This document shows, piece by piece, positions 1 through 11,033 of a stretch of 64,000 nucleotides of DNA. The translations under genes were made by a program, and so were the position numbers. The notes beneath the pieces are model-generated. The model saw only the letters and a program-made list of their open reading frames with translations, ran no database searches and was not told the origin of the DNA. The stretch's first letter is position 1. The number at the start of each line of letters is the position of its first letter. Source of the DNA: Diospyros lotus (lineage: Eukaryota > Streptophyta > Magnoliopsida > Ericales > Ebenaceae). Location of the stretch: assembly GCF_014633365.1 (NCBI RefSeq), contig NC_068351.1, positions 16,002,907-16,066,906 of the forward strand, in the 5' to 3' direction.

Positions 1-139
1 TTTGAATTTTTTTATATAATAAGAAAAATTATTCGTATTTGTTACATGTAATTTTATTTTTAAATGTTGAGGATCTCATATAAAATTTCGTTTAAGGCCC
101 CTAAAATCAAATTTCGCTTAGGAACCTTAAAATGCCAAG
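1..139 (-). mobile_element. End of a hAT-like MITE running off the window edge
   Basis: The first 139 bases match, with scattered differences, the reverse complement of the left end of the element at 34935-35837. Both hold an ATATAATA...ATTCGTAT...TTTTATTTTTAA stretch, then a GGCCCCTAAAAT-type block, then a terminus of the form CAAGRCTGGCYYTA. Only this end is inside the window, so length and target-site duplication cannot be checked. A 31-bp relative sits at 28392-28422. Membership of the hAT superfamily is inferred from the 8-bp duplications at the other two copies. Confidence 0.55.
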
Positions 140-889
140 ACTGGCTCTATAAATTATAGTGAGTCACATGCCATATTGTATGAGATGATACTAGTAGACA
201 TGTGGGTGGAAGTTGATTGAACATCTGCTAAATGTGATACTTGTGACAGATCACATAGCTAAGAGGATTTATGATTTGTTGTTGGTTTTTGATTGTATAT
301 CTGGTCCTTAGACCAGAGGTGACAAAGTTGTCTTGTGCACTAGTGTAAGAGGTGGGAACACTCTATATATGTGTGGTCTTTGTGCAGTGGTGTATGGAGA
401 CTGATGCTCACTGATGGAATCCATTAACCTCCAACATGTGGGTGAACATCTTATGTGGTCACAATTGGTTGTAGTTGGAATACCCCAGGCCAAGGTGCAC
501 ATGATCAAAAAGAGTTTTGATATTGGAAGGAGTTCCAATGTGTCATCTCAATCATATTGTATTGGATCTTAGCATAGTTATCGAGTATTGTAAGTTTAAT
601 CATTCAATGGTTCTCACTCAGTTGAAATGTTAGTTAGTGGAAGGATTATAATGCACGGTAATCGGAAGTCCAAATAGGTTCATTTGAATTATTGACATCA
701 TTGCCATCAAGATCATCTTGATATTCTGCTAGAGGTCACTCAAGACCTTTTGGGGTGCTGTGAGGAAATAAATAGTTTCTCAAAGAGTTTGGCATGTCCT
801 GATTGCTACGTGATAGTAAATCTAGAACGTCACACGCAAATTGTGTAATGCATTATATTAGTGATTCCTTACTGTCATGTGTTCTCAAT
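140..889. other. Non-coding stretch, nothing recognised
   Basis: No coding similarity, RNA gene or clear repeat boundary is visible. The short antisense open frame at 308-538 has no recognisable motif. Confidence 0.4.
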
Positions 890-1075
890 CATCATTAAGA
901 GTTAATGATGATGATGGATGTATTGTTAGGAGGTAACAAATGGATCGACAAACTATTAAGAGTTAATAGAGGGAGACCATTAAAAGTTAATGAGGCATGT
1001 CATTAAGAGTTAATGGGGGTCTTAGTTCCATTAAAATTTAGTGGAAGTGTCATTAAGAGTTAATGGAGGGCCTTG
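890..1075 (+). repeat. Cluster of ATTAAGAGTTAATG-type motifs
   Basis: The near-palindromic motif ATTAAGAGTTAATG and variants (ATTAAAAGTTAATG, ATTAAAATTTAGTG) occur about six times in under 200 bp, at irregular spacing of about 20-55 bp. Each copy can pair with itself, since TTAA and TTAAT are inverted. This could be a degenerate minisatellite or the sub-terminal part of an old element. No boundary or target-site duplication was found. Confidence 0.6.
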
Positions 1076-1310
1076 ATGCTATTTGGTGAAACTTGGAAAG
1101 AAAGGCTTGAAAGGTCAACAATGTTCTTAAGTGGTTGACAATTTGTTTGAAATTATCGTTGTCTTGAATAGTTGAGAATTTCAATAAGCAGGATTAGATC
1201 TCGCATGCTTTTCTTTCGTCATTTCAGTCAGTAAAGTTAGCATACTGAAAGCATTACTTGCCTCTCAGACACATTCAATAAGAAAGATAGGGAAGAAAAT
1301 AAAAGGAAAA

Positions 1311-3790
1311 TTGTAACGCCTCGGTCCTACTTTTGGGCGCCACCGATGAATAATCTATTGATTACTCACTTGACAAACCAAACATTGAAGGGGTTGGGCT
1401 ATGTTTCAATAGGAAACACCCTAGGTGGGAACTAGGCTTCGTCTTTCCCTTCGCTCCACTCGAGAAATCAATCCCAAACACAGACAAGGAAACACAACGG
1501 AACGGGACCTGAAACCCGATTAAGCGTCACCTTTCTTCAGCTCGCCTCGCAGCAAGCCAAAGGTAACCCAGGCACAAAACTAGCGCATCAAACTTCCACT
1601 GAGTACTGGGCATTTATGGGAACATACTCTTTCAATCCTTACCTGATCGGAACCCGATTCCACCAACTAAAGCCATAAACAACAAGCAATCTCTTAATCA
1701 CCTCTCACTTTATATTGAATACAACCACTAGATACATCTAGTACTCACCAACGCTTACATTCAATCATAGGATTACATACATGAAAAATGCATAACATAA
1801 AACTCGGGCAATACCGCTAGTTTCCACAACAGCCACTTGGCACCATCCTAGCTTGCATCATCTACAACATGAGATAAAACCTCATGAGTCATAAAGACTT
1901 AGTAAATGTGCAATGCATAAGTGAATGAAGTATGAGAAAGCATATAATACAAAATGCAATGCAAATGGATAGTTTTTCATGCCCTCATAACCTCCATAGG
2001 TTAAGGCATCGACCAACCCTTCCCATCACTAGTCCTCCATATGGCCATAGGTACACTAGAACACATTTTATGCAAATGTTTACCACTACATGTAACTCAT
2101 AAAGAAGCACTTACAAATGCAAGCGAGAACGCCTGGCTGAACTCCAAACTCCTCTAGAGTTATCGCCTTCTTGATAGAACCTAGGCACAATCACATAGAA
2201 ACCCCACATATATCAGACACTAAACCCGGGCCTTCGCTTTTGCTTACATCGCAAAATCACCCGACAACAACTTCCATACAATCCCAACCACAGGCACAAA
2301 CCAACCATCCTTTACATTATCTCACGTAATGAACTTAATTTGAAAAGAAAATATGAAATTACCTCAATCAATTTGAAGGAAAAATCGGCCAAATGCCCAC
2401 ATTGGCATCGCCTCTTAGACTGCTATCTTGGGCCCGAATGCCATTTTCGAGCCTCTAGAATGCTCCTCATGACTCAAATTAATTTCAAAAAAAATTCCCC
2501 AATTTTTTGAAATTTTCTAGCTATTTTCCCTTATTTTTCTCCTTTTCTTCCAAATTTCTTTTTTTTTCTTTTTTTTTCTTTTATTCTTCTTTTTCCTGTT
2601 CACCATTTTCTTCCTCCGTCTCCTTCTCGCGCGCACACAGCGCCTGCGCGTGCTGCCTGCTTCCACTGCTGGCTCCGCCAGCTGCTGCTCACGACACCGA
2701 CGGACGCCCTAGCTTCACCGCAAACCGCCATCCCCGCGCGCCCCTCCAGCTTGCACGTGACTCACCACAACTGCAACTAGCGGCCATCGCCAGCCGCTAA
2801 AGCATCCAACGTCGCCGCTAGAGCTTCTTCCAGCTACCAGAACCAACGCTCCATGCTGTTGCTGTGTCGTCGGCCTCTACTGTGGCCATCGGCCTCCTTC
2901 GCAGCACCTCATCGTGAGCCATCGTTGCCGTTGCTGCCTCCTTCACGCATCGGCCAAGGCTGCTCGGCCTTTAGCCACTGCCGCCGTTTCTCTCTCAATC
3001 TCTCTCTCTCTCACAATCTCTCAACCCAACTCCCTCTCTCTCGGCAATGCTCTCTCCCAAGCTTTGCTCTCTCTCTCTCTCTCCCTCACTCTCTGGTTCA
3101 AAATATCATAGAAATGGCCACTGTTTCAACCTTGGCCTCCAAGCAATTTACACGCACCCGTACATATATATACATATATAATTATACATTAACCGCTTCT
3201 AAATTCTCATAATCCCAGTTGACGAATTAATAATTGCACTTGGGGATTTTATAATTACACTTAGACCCTCTAAGCTTTAATTTACTATCAAGCTTCACTA
3301 TTCCTTGATTTTTTTTTAGAAAATTAATAATCGGTATCTACACGGAAATGCCAATTTCATCCCTGTACCTGCACGGGATCTTTATTCCACCTGAAGAAAA
3401 CTCAGGGTTGCCTCACTTGTAAAATCGGACCACCCTTAGGGCCCTTTCAGCTTCCCGAAGGTCTTCTATAACCATTCGGTACTAGCACCCATTCGGGCTT
3501 ATACAGAAATTATTCTGAAAATTATTCCTGGTCTGATTTCCTTCAGCATCATTAATCTCACCTCGAGACGCTCACAAATCCCATGCCCTCTTCCTTGGAC
3601 ATCCATGTCCCGAGGCACTCTCTGTCGTCGATTCGACAATTTTATTAATTAATTTCTCGAAATTGACCCTTGAACTTCCCGGACCACCCGAGGTCCTTTC
3701 AAAATCACAGAAAATTATTTATTTTTCAATACCATATAACAAAATAAGCAACGTGTGAGACACGCCTTAGTAATTCCTTCATTTCCCTAG
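1311..3790. other. Non-coding repeat-like DNA, possibly an old gypsy LTR region
   Basis: The stretch opens with TGTAACGCCTCGG, which resembles the TGTAAC(A/G)CC start of many plant Ty3/gypsy LTRs. It continues as moderately GC-rich non-coding DNA with pyrimidine-rich tracts at 2545-2610 and a CT microsatellite-like tract at about 2990-3095. The open frames inside it are low-complexity Ser/Leu/Pro translations of these tracts with no domain. I could not find a matching second LTR, primer-binding site or duplication, so the class is a guess. Confidence 0.25.
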
Positions 3791-4215
3791 CGCAGTAGAA
3801 GCCTCACCTAAGTTCTATTGCTCATCTTCCTCATCTGCTCCATCTCTTTCCTCTTTGCATGCTCCCTAATATTTTTTGGTCTTAAAGATTGTGAGACAAT
3901 CAAAAAATCCAAGGAGAAACCAACATTGCTTGGAATTCATTCTTGCTTATCTAGCACATGGGTGAGACAAAGGGTTCCATTGTCGCCTAGGTATGGACCA
4001 ACTTGGTCTCCTACGACTATGGGGGTTGGCTTGGTTAGCCAAGGAAACAGATACCAAAGTAGATTTGCTTGGCAGAAGCTGTTTGTGGGAACTACTAATG
4101 ACCGAAGGAGTTATAGTCCAGGTGCATCAAAGGCGCAACCGATAGTATCTCAACGGAGTAAGGTAACCATTACTTTAGTTTTTCGTTTTGATGTGTATAT
4201 ATATTTGCATATGAC
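3791..4215. other. Unassigned stretch with a 133-codon open frame
   Basis: An open frame at 3818-4219 has a hydrophobic N-terminus, and the rest has no motif I recognise. It runs into the left end of the MITE that starts at 4216, so its 3' end is not native. There is no supporting intron or neighbouring exon. I do not call it a gene. Confidence 0.3.
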
Positions 4216-4838
4216 CTAAGTTGCACGGAAACGAAAATGAGAGACGTTTTCGATAGGAAACGGAAACGCAGAAATGACATTTTTAAAAAAAAAAAATAGG
4301 AAACGGAAACGCGGGGTAAACTGTAAATTTTAAAAATATAAGGATTTTTTTATAAATATAATTTTTAATATAAAAAAAATATTCAAACATAAATAACAAA
4401 CATAAATTTTATAATGTATTAGAAATATATATATATAAATATATCTTCATTGTAGACATCGTTAGGAAATCTATACTATTAGGAAATGTATATACATACA
4501 TATATATATATACTGTTAAGAAATGTATGTTGTAGACACTGTTAAGGGAAGGAGAAGAAGAAAAAGCAGGAGAAGGAGAAATTGTTCGGAGAAGGAGAAG
4601 AAGAAGAAGAAGAAAAGAGGGAAAAATGAAGGAGAAAGCTATTGCGTGCGTGCAACCTTGTTGGGCAGCTGGAAACGAGTTTTCGGTTATGTTTTTTAAA
4701 TTTTGAAATGACCCAAAACTTTTTAAAAATTACACAAACGACCCAAAAAACATTTCGGGCCATTTTTCACGTTTCTGAAACGAGAAACAGTTCGGAAATG
4801 TCGAAATAGCGCCTTCGAGCCGTTTCCGTGCTTCACAG
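4216..4838. mobile_element. hAT-type MITE (623 bp)
   Basis: The termini are imperfect inverted repeats: CTAAGTTGCACGGAAACG at the left and, read inward on the other strand, CTGTGAAGCACGGAAACG at the right, sharing GCACGGAAACG. They are flanked by CATATGAC (4208-4215) and CAAATGAC (4839-4846), an 8-bp duplication with one mismatch, the size expected for hAT insertions. The inside is AT-rich with a purine tract (GGAGAAGAAG repeats, 4550-4640) and no transposase. The insertion lies at the end of the open frame that starts at 3818. Confidence 0.75.
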
Positions 4839-4846
4839 CAAATGAC

Positions 4847-6019
4847 TGTCTATTCTTAGTCTTGCAAGGGTTGTTTTTGTATCTCTTCCACTACGTGTGT
4901 GTGTTTTTTAAAAAGTTTTGAAAACCACGATGACTCCCTTGCATGATACACTAAGTGTTTGAACATTCCTAACATTGCTTTCATTCTAAACTATATAACT
5001 AACTTCTTCAAATATGTATGCAACAAATCCATAGCTTTAATGGGTGAATCAATTGTCTTTAGTAAGTATTTTGATCTAATAGGTATTATCTTTCTCTTTC
5101 ATATATCCTTACTCCTACAAATAAGCCTAGAGAACCTTCACTGATACCTACATATAATTATCTTCTCATAGAGAGTGCAACAACCTCTTATGTTGTGGGT
5201 TTTTAAAGCTATTTTGAGTAGCTCTCTTTCAAGGACTTTGATCTTGCTGTATACATTGGTTCATTCACGACCATTAGGGCTAGTGAACGGATAAGTTGAA
5301 TTGGTTTTGTTGGAACATTTTAGTTTTTGTCTTGGATTGCTCACTTCATATATTATGTAGCTAGTGGATTGTTCTATACAATGCTTGTTAGTTTTAGGTA
5401 TTATTACTTGTCTTTATTTTGTGTAAAGCATTTCATTATTGTTTGTTATAATGTGATTTTTTGTTATCAGATCCTTCGATGTATAACCCTTTGAATCCTT
5501 ATTTTGTTATGACCATTGACTAAATTGTCTGTTTTCAATATTTACCTAATGTAAATATTTATGCTAATTGATTATAAAATTAAATAAATATCTAGTATAA
5601 CAAGTATACTTATATAAATAATATTATGACATTATCTTAGTCTTACTTCTTATACAAATATCCTATATCAATTTTATGTTCCCATTATAACCATATATAG
5701 AGCTAGTAACTCTTTAGGTCCCATTGTAAGATGGTTTAACTATAAATACACTAGTTCCTTGGGAATCGAAAGTTTGTTGTTGTTTTCTAATTGACCTTTG
5801 TTAATGTCATTTTTTTGCTCTTCCTTGTTTTCTCCATTGGTCTCCTTCTATTCCTTCCACATCAACTTGCACTTGTTTGATTTTCATCTCGCCCATTTTC
5901 CCTTGCTAATGTCAACCTCTGATTGAACTCTCCTTACCCATAACCGACTTGGGTTTTAAGGCATAATCTTTATTTCCCTTCCTCACACTGAATCTTCCTT
6001 CTCTATTCTTATTGGGTTG
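4847..6019. other. AT-rich non-coding stretch
   Basis: No coding similarity or repeat boundary was seen. The short open frame at 4959-5144 is AT-driven and has no motif. Confidence 0.4.
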
Positions 6020-6289
6020 AATACATTTTTCTAAGGAAGAAGAAAGTAGGCAAAAACTTTTTTTTTTCATTCATCAAGAACAATTACATATATGCATGGT
6101 CATAAAGAACAAAACATGCTTCCTTAAAATCTACATCCTAGCCCCCTAATTTTCTACTCCTCCACAAATTGCACATCATTCTAGAATTGTCCAGCAACTT
6201 TCCACAAATTAAGCTAGACTTCAAGCCAAAAATAATCATTATATATGACAATCAATAGCAAAAACAAAAGTTTCAACCTTCAACACTCA

Positions 6290-7552
6290 TCTTTGAGACT
6301 TTTGCTAGAAACACCAAGTAAACTCCTTAATGTTTCAAACTTTGCCTTGGGAAAAGCCTTAGTTAGGGTATCAGCCAACTGATGATTTTTAGAGTTGCAA
6401 TAAATCAGCTTGACTTCCTTTTTTTTTTTTTTTTAGTACCTCTTACAAAGTGATACTTGATTTTCATATGCTTTGTTTTTCCATGGAAGACTAGGTTTGA
6501 TTGGTTGTCACATAGGATTTATGTTGGACCTTTCTGTAGCTATGAGAGATCAAACATGATCTTTCTCAACCAAATGGCTTGATTAACAACAATTGATGTA
6601 ACCACATATTCAACTTCTGCAGTTGATTGAGCCACAATGTTTTGCTTCTTAGAATTCCATCTAAACACAATTGAACCAATTGCAAACAGATAGCTTAATG
6701 TGCTTCTCATGTCATTTTCAAAACCAACCCAATCACTATCAATGTAACCAATTAGCCTTGATCTCTAACCTTTTTTGAACCAAATTCCCAGATCCTTGGA
6801 CACTTTGAAATATCTCTACACTCTTTTAGCATCCTTATAATGTAACTCACTTAGACTTAACATAAATCTTGAAAGAAGACTTGCTACAAACATGAGATCA
6901 GGTCTTGTTGCTATCGAGTACAACAGATAGCTAACTAGAATTTGAAAACTTTTTCATCTGCCATTTGAGCACCATCATCTTTCCTTAGTTTTTCATTTTA
7001 AGCTAAAGGTGTGCTAACACACTTGTTGCTCTCCATCTCAAAATTTTTCAAAATCTCTTATTCGTATTTTCTTTAGCAAATGAAAATTTCTAAATTTGAT
7101 TATGAAATCTCCATGCCAAGAAAATAAGACACCTCACCCAAATCAATCATCTCAAACTCCTTATTCATTTTAGTCATGAATTCCTTTATCATATTGTCAC
7201 TACTTCTAGTTAATTACTAGCAAGTCATCAACATAAATTGACACTATCAAAACATTTATTCCATTCAATTTCACATAAAGAGTATGGTCTCTCTTGTTCC
7301 TATCAAATTTCAAATTGCTCAAGTACGCATCTATTTTGCTATACCAGGCTCTTAGTGCTTGTTTCAGACCATAAAGAGTCTTCTTAAGCAAATAAACTTT
7401 GTTCTCTTAGCCTTCCACAATGAACCCTTAAGGTTGCTCAACATAAATTTTCTCACTCAGATAACCATTAAGAAATACAGAATTCACATCAAGCTATAAT
7501 ACTTTCCAAGATTATTGTGCTACAAGTGCAAAGAGTATGTTTCGTCATCATC
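6290..7552 (-). pseudogene. Decayed Ty1/copia pol fragment (RT to RNase H end)
   Basis: Read on the minus strand from 7552 down, this gives the copia reverse-transcriptase core: LDVNSVFLNGYLSEKIYVEQP interrupted by stops, then [20 protein letters not shown], then a YVDD catalytic motif in [10 protein letters not shown] (7206-7391). The end of RNase H is recognisable near 6290-6420 as QLADTLTKAF followed by LRSLLGV. Frames shift and stops are frequent, so it is dead. The 6020-6290 stretch is probably the downstream polypurine/LTR region, with the GGGGG-containing tract near 6140 (minus strand) a possible polypurine tract. Upstream of RT the match ends exactly where the CACTA element begins at 7556, consistent with that element having jumped into it. 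Confidence 0.8.
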
Positions 7553-7575
7553 AAACACTACAAGAAAACAGCAGT

Positions 7576-7960
7576 TTAGAGACGGATTTTTTGAGACGGA
7601 TTAAGAGACGGAAAAAAATCGGTCTTTGTCTCTAATTTGAGAAGGAAAAATTTATATCTCTAAAATCCGTATCAAATTTGAGACGGATTTCGAGATGAAA
7701 ATTAATCCGTTTCAAATTAGAGACGAATTTATTTCCATCTCTAAATCCATCTCAATTTGAGAGGGAATTTGAGATGAAAATGTTTTCGTCTCAAATTAGA
7801 GACGGAATTTTTTTATCTCAAAATTTGTCTCAATTTGAGACGGATGTAGGAACGGATTTTTTCCATCTCTAACTCCGTCTCAATTTAAGAGGAATTTTGG
7901 AGACAAAAATTAATCCGTCTCAATTTGTGACGGATATTTTTCTGTCTCAAAATCCCTCTC
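7576..7960. repeat. Left sub-terminal repeat array of the CACTA element
   Basis: Many short degenerate units of GAGACGGATTTTGAGACGG and its complement (AATCCGTCTCAAATTTGAGA) occur in both orientations. In CACTA elements such arrays are binding sites for the second element protein (TNPA/TNP1 type). Units vary between GACGGA, GAGGGA and GATGGA. Confidence 0.85.
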
Positions 7961-8150
7961 AAATTTATAAAATATAAAATTAATTTATAAAATGTAAAAT
8001 ATTAAAATATTAATTTATAAAATATAAAATTTTTATTTATAGATATAGAAATTAAATTCTAAACATATAAATTAATATATTTTATGTGCATAAAATATAA
8101 AATAAAGTATATATACATGTAAACTAATATATATAAAAATTTATAAATTA
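7959..8150 (+). repeat. Direct duplication, copy 1 (partner 10668-10862)
   Basis: About 190 bp starting at CAAATTTATAAAATATAAAATTA is repeated near-identically at 10668-10862, including TATAGATATAGAAATTAAAT and TTTTATGTGCATAAAATAT. Both copies follow the same type of sub-terminal repeat, so the element's left arm appears partly duplicated around the intervening 2.5 kb. Confidence 0.8.
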
Positions 8151-9060
8151 CCGAAACATTTATTCATTCAATAATAAAAAAATAAATTTAGCCATGGCAA
8201 AATTTTAGAAAATGTATTAAAAAATTAAAAATATATATATTAACTCTTCTTTTTATTTTTTAATCAATTAATTTATTCCATTATTTTTTATTTTATTATT
8301 AAAATTTTAATTTAATTTTTTAAACAATTACCCACACAATTGGTAATAAACAACCACTACAAATGTTATATAATAATTAACTATAAGATGAGGCTAATGA
8401 ATTTTGTAATATTTTTTCTCATTACAATAATAAAATATGAATAAAACTTTGAAAATTTGACTTTTGTTTAATATTAAGATATTTTGTCATAAAATATTAA
8501 TGCCAAATTTTTGGTGTCAATACTGATTGGAAATATTGAAAAATAATAAAATAATATTTATTTTTTGGTAATTTTAAATTTTAATTATAAATATTATTTT
8601 TAAAAATTTTAATAAAATAATATTTTTAATTTTTATTATAAAAATTTAGAATTAAAATAACATTAATATTAATATTACGGTCCTAACTGAACTATATACA
8701 GCTAGGGTGAGCAAATAAATAAATTTGTATATTAAACCAATTTATATATTAAAATTTTAAGTTATTATTATATTAATTAAGTTTACAAATCTACGAAGGT
8801 GGCCATCACATGTTACTTTTTAATTAATTTAATAAATATTAAATATTAATTAATAAATATAAAATTTTAAAATAAATATTAAATATAGAATATTATTAAT
8901 TTTTGTTTAAATAAATACAAATCTTCTTTTTATTTTTTAATCAATTAATTTATTTCAAAAATTTTAAAAATATATATTTATTTCAATTTAACTAGAATGA
9001 TAAAAAAACAATTATTGCAGCTCATCTGTCAGAATTACATGCTAACTTTTCTAACCACAT
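8151..9060. other. Very AT-rich internal CACTA sequence
   Basis: Non-coding. A 35-bp direct repeat beginning TCTTCTTTTTATTTTTTAAT occurs at about 8246 and 8930. Nothing else was recognised. Confidence 0.5.
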
Positions 9061-9082
9061 ATCCAAAGTTACACAACATGTA

Positions 9083-9290
9083 AGAAAATAATTATAGAAT
9101 ATTCAAGGGGTACAACTTCATTATAGAATCTACAAAACAATAATTTAATTCACTCACGTTAATAACTTTAGATTTCGTCGATGCTCAGTATTAATAATAG
9201 TTGTCGAACACAACGGATCCAAGTTCATCAATATCATTTGAGAATGACCACTGACTGCTTCTAGTTTTGACTGGGTAAAGTTGCAAACTA
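9083..9290 (-). pseudogene. LBD-derived fragment, inverted copy of the LBD 3' end
   Basis: On the minus strand this reads GATATTGATGAACTTGGA, then a TTGTGTTCG block, then a GTACCCCTTGAATATTCTAT block. The same blocks occur in the same order on the plus strand at 11528-11632, covering the end of the LBD-like second exon and its 3' flank. Spacing differs by a roughly 35-bp insertion or deletion. It is therefore a second, diverged piece of the same source sequence, in the opposite orientation, about 2.3 kb away inside the same CACTA element. A transcript across both could form a stem. No LOB-domain exon 1 is visible in this copy. Confidence 0.72.
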
Positions 9291-9339
9291 ATCTCTTAAA
9301 AATAAGGAAACGACGCATTTTCTTCTTGAATGACTGGGT

Positions 9340-9915
9340 TTTGGGTAGATCTAGGTGGATTTAGCTAGATCTAGGTACTAGGCAGATTTGGGTGGCGGGC
9401 GTGGATTTGGGTGGCTGCCGACGTGGATATGGGTGGCAGGTACGGATCTAGAAGTTGGTGGATCTGGAAGGCGATGGCAAATGCGAGTCTGGGTGGTTGT
9501 CGACACGGGTCTGGGCGATACCAACGAATAATTGCAAAACCAGGAAAATATAGAAAATCATCGTGATCTGAAAGATGGAGCCGATGGATCTGGAAGTCGG
9601 TGGCGGGTGCGGATCTGGGTGGCCGCAGACACGGGTCTGGGTAGCACCAACAACGGTGGTGGGTGCAAATCTGGAAGGCAGTGACGACAAAGAGACAAAT
9701 CTGAAGGCAGTGATGGATCTGGAAGGTGGATCTGAAGGCAGCAATATAATTGCAGCTCGAGCAAGCTTGAAGGCAATGCAGATCTGGAAAACGGTGCTGC
9801 ACGATTTGGAAGGCGGTGCTAGTGGATTTGGATGGTGGTGTTGGTGCAGATCTGGAAGGCGGTGGATCTAGAAGGCGATGCTGATAACAATCTAGAAAGC
9901 GATGCTGGTGGAGTC
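9340..9915 (+). repeat. Degenerate GGATCTGGAAGGCGGTGG minisatellite
   Basis: Variants of GATCTGGAAGGCGGTGGCG and GGATCTGGGTGGC repeat over about 570 bp. All frames through it are open over short distances (translating as Gly/Asp/Leu or Pro/Ser-rich peptides), which is a property of the repeat and not evidence for a gene. It is locally much more GC-rich than the CACTA DNA around it, which suggests it was acquired. Confidence 0.7.
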
Positions 9916-10011
9916 TGAGAGTGAGAGAGAGAGATGAAGGTAGAGAAGAAAGAAGGAAATAAAAAAAAAAATTATTTATTAGAATAATAGATTCAGGTGC
10001 CTCCCTTATCT

Positions 10012-10188
10012 CACTACAAAAATATTAAATTAAATTATTTAATTTTTAAATTATTATTTCTTTTGAAATTTAATTTTTGATTTTTTTATTGAATTTTGCA
10101 ACAATTTTGACAGAAACGCTGCTAATTTTAATTTTGATTTTTTTTATTATTAAATTTTGTGGCGGTTTCGACAAATAATTTTGTAGTG
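10012..10188. mobile_element. CACTA-type MITE (177 bp) nested in the CACTA element
   Basis: It starts CACTACAAAAATATT and ends AATAATTTTGTAGTG, giving a TIR of CACTACAAAA(A/T)TATT. It is flanked by TCT on both sides (10009-10011 and 10189-10191), the 3-bp duplication expected of CACTA transposition. The inner right side contains GGCGGTTTCGACA. There is no coding capacity. Its TIR (CACTACAAAA) differs slightly from that of the host element (CACTACAAGAAAA), so it belongs to a different CACTA subfamily. Confidence 0.82.
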
Positions 10189-10199
10189 TCTTTTTTGTG

Positions 10200-10667
10200 A
10201 AATATTTTTTGTAAAATATAATATATGTTATGTAAAAAATTTATAACATAATTATGACATAAAATATTATTTATAACATAAAATGTAAAAATTTATGTAA
10301 TGTTATATAATATATAACATAAAATATAATATTATTAAATAAAAATAAGAAAGAGGCAGCTCATCATTAGGACCAAAATCATCATTACTCTCTTTGGTCA
10401 TCATTATTTTTTATTTTTCTTATTCTTTTTGCCTTCACATTTTTTCTTCTTATAACATTAAGAATATAAGTTGGTTTCCATTGAGTTGAGAGAGAGAACA
10501 GTGAGAGAGAGAGGGAGAGAAGAGGGAATGCAAAACAAAAATATTAAAAAAGTGTGAAAGTGGGTTTCCACTTCATGTTGCTCATTTGTGGAGATAATAG
10601 CAATACTCAATTGCATTGGGTCGGCAGACAATTCGTCTCAAATTTGAAAGAAAATTTTTTTTCTCTA
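10200..10667. other. Internal CACTA non-coding sequence
   Basis: AT-rich DNA with a purine tract of GA repeats (10490-10525). A short sub-terminal-type block (ATTCGTCTCAAATTTGA) lies just before the duplicated copy. No gene was recognised. Confidence 0.4.
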
Positions 10668-10862
10668 AAATTTATAAAAAGTAAAATTAATTTATAAAAT
10701 ATGAAATATTAAAATATTAATTTATAAAATGTAAATTTTTTATTTATAGATATAGAAATTAAATTCTAAACACATAAATTAATATATTTCATGTGCATAA
10801 AATATAAAATAAAGTATATATACTTGTAAACTAATATATATATAAATTTATAAATTAAAAAA
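10668..10862 (+). repeat. Direct duplication, copy 2 (partner 7959-8150)
   Basis: Near-identical to 7959-8150, preceded here by a short CGTCTCAAATTTGA block like the left sub-terminal repeats. It lies immediately upstream of the captured LBD fragment. Confidence 0.8.
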
Positions 10863-11033
10863 TATATTAAATATATTATTTTCTTTAATATCCGAACAAC
10901 TTTTCGGATTTTCCTCAGCACGTCTCCAAACAGCTTTCCGGAATTTGCTGCGTGAGTCTAGATGCTATCGTGAAATTGCTGCGCACAACCAAATGCTCTA
11001 CTTTTGGTTTTCTTTAGAAATAACTAGAAGATC

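Noticed and set aside
2507..3212. Plus-strand open frames of 97 and 119 codons
   Set aside because: Low-complexity Ser/Leu/Phe-rich translations of pyrimidine tracts with no domain or splice support.
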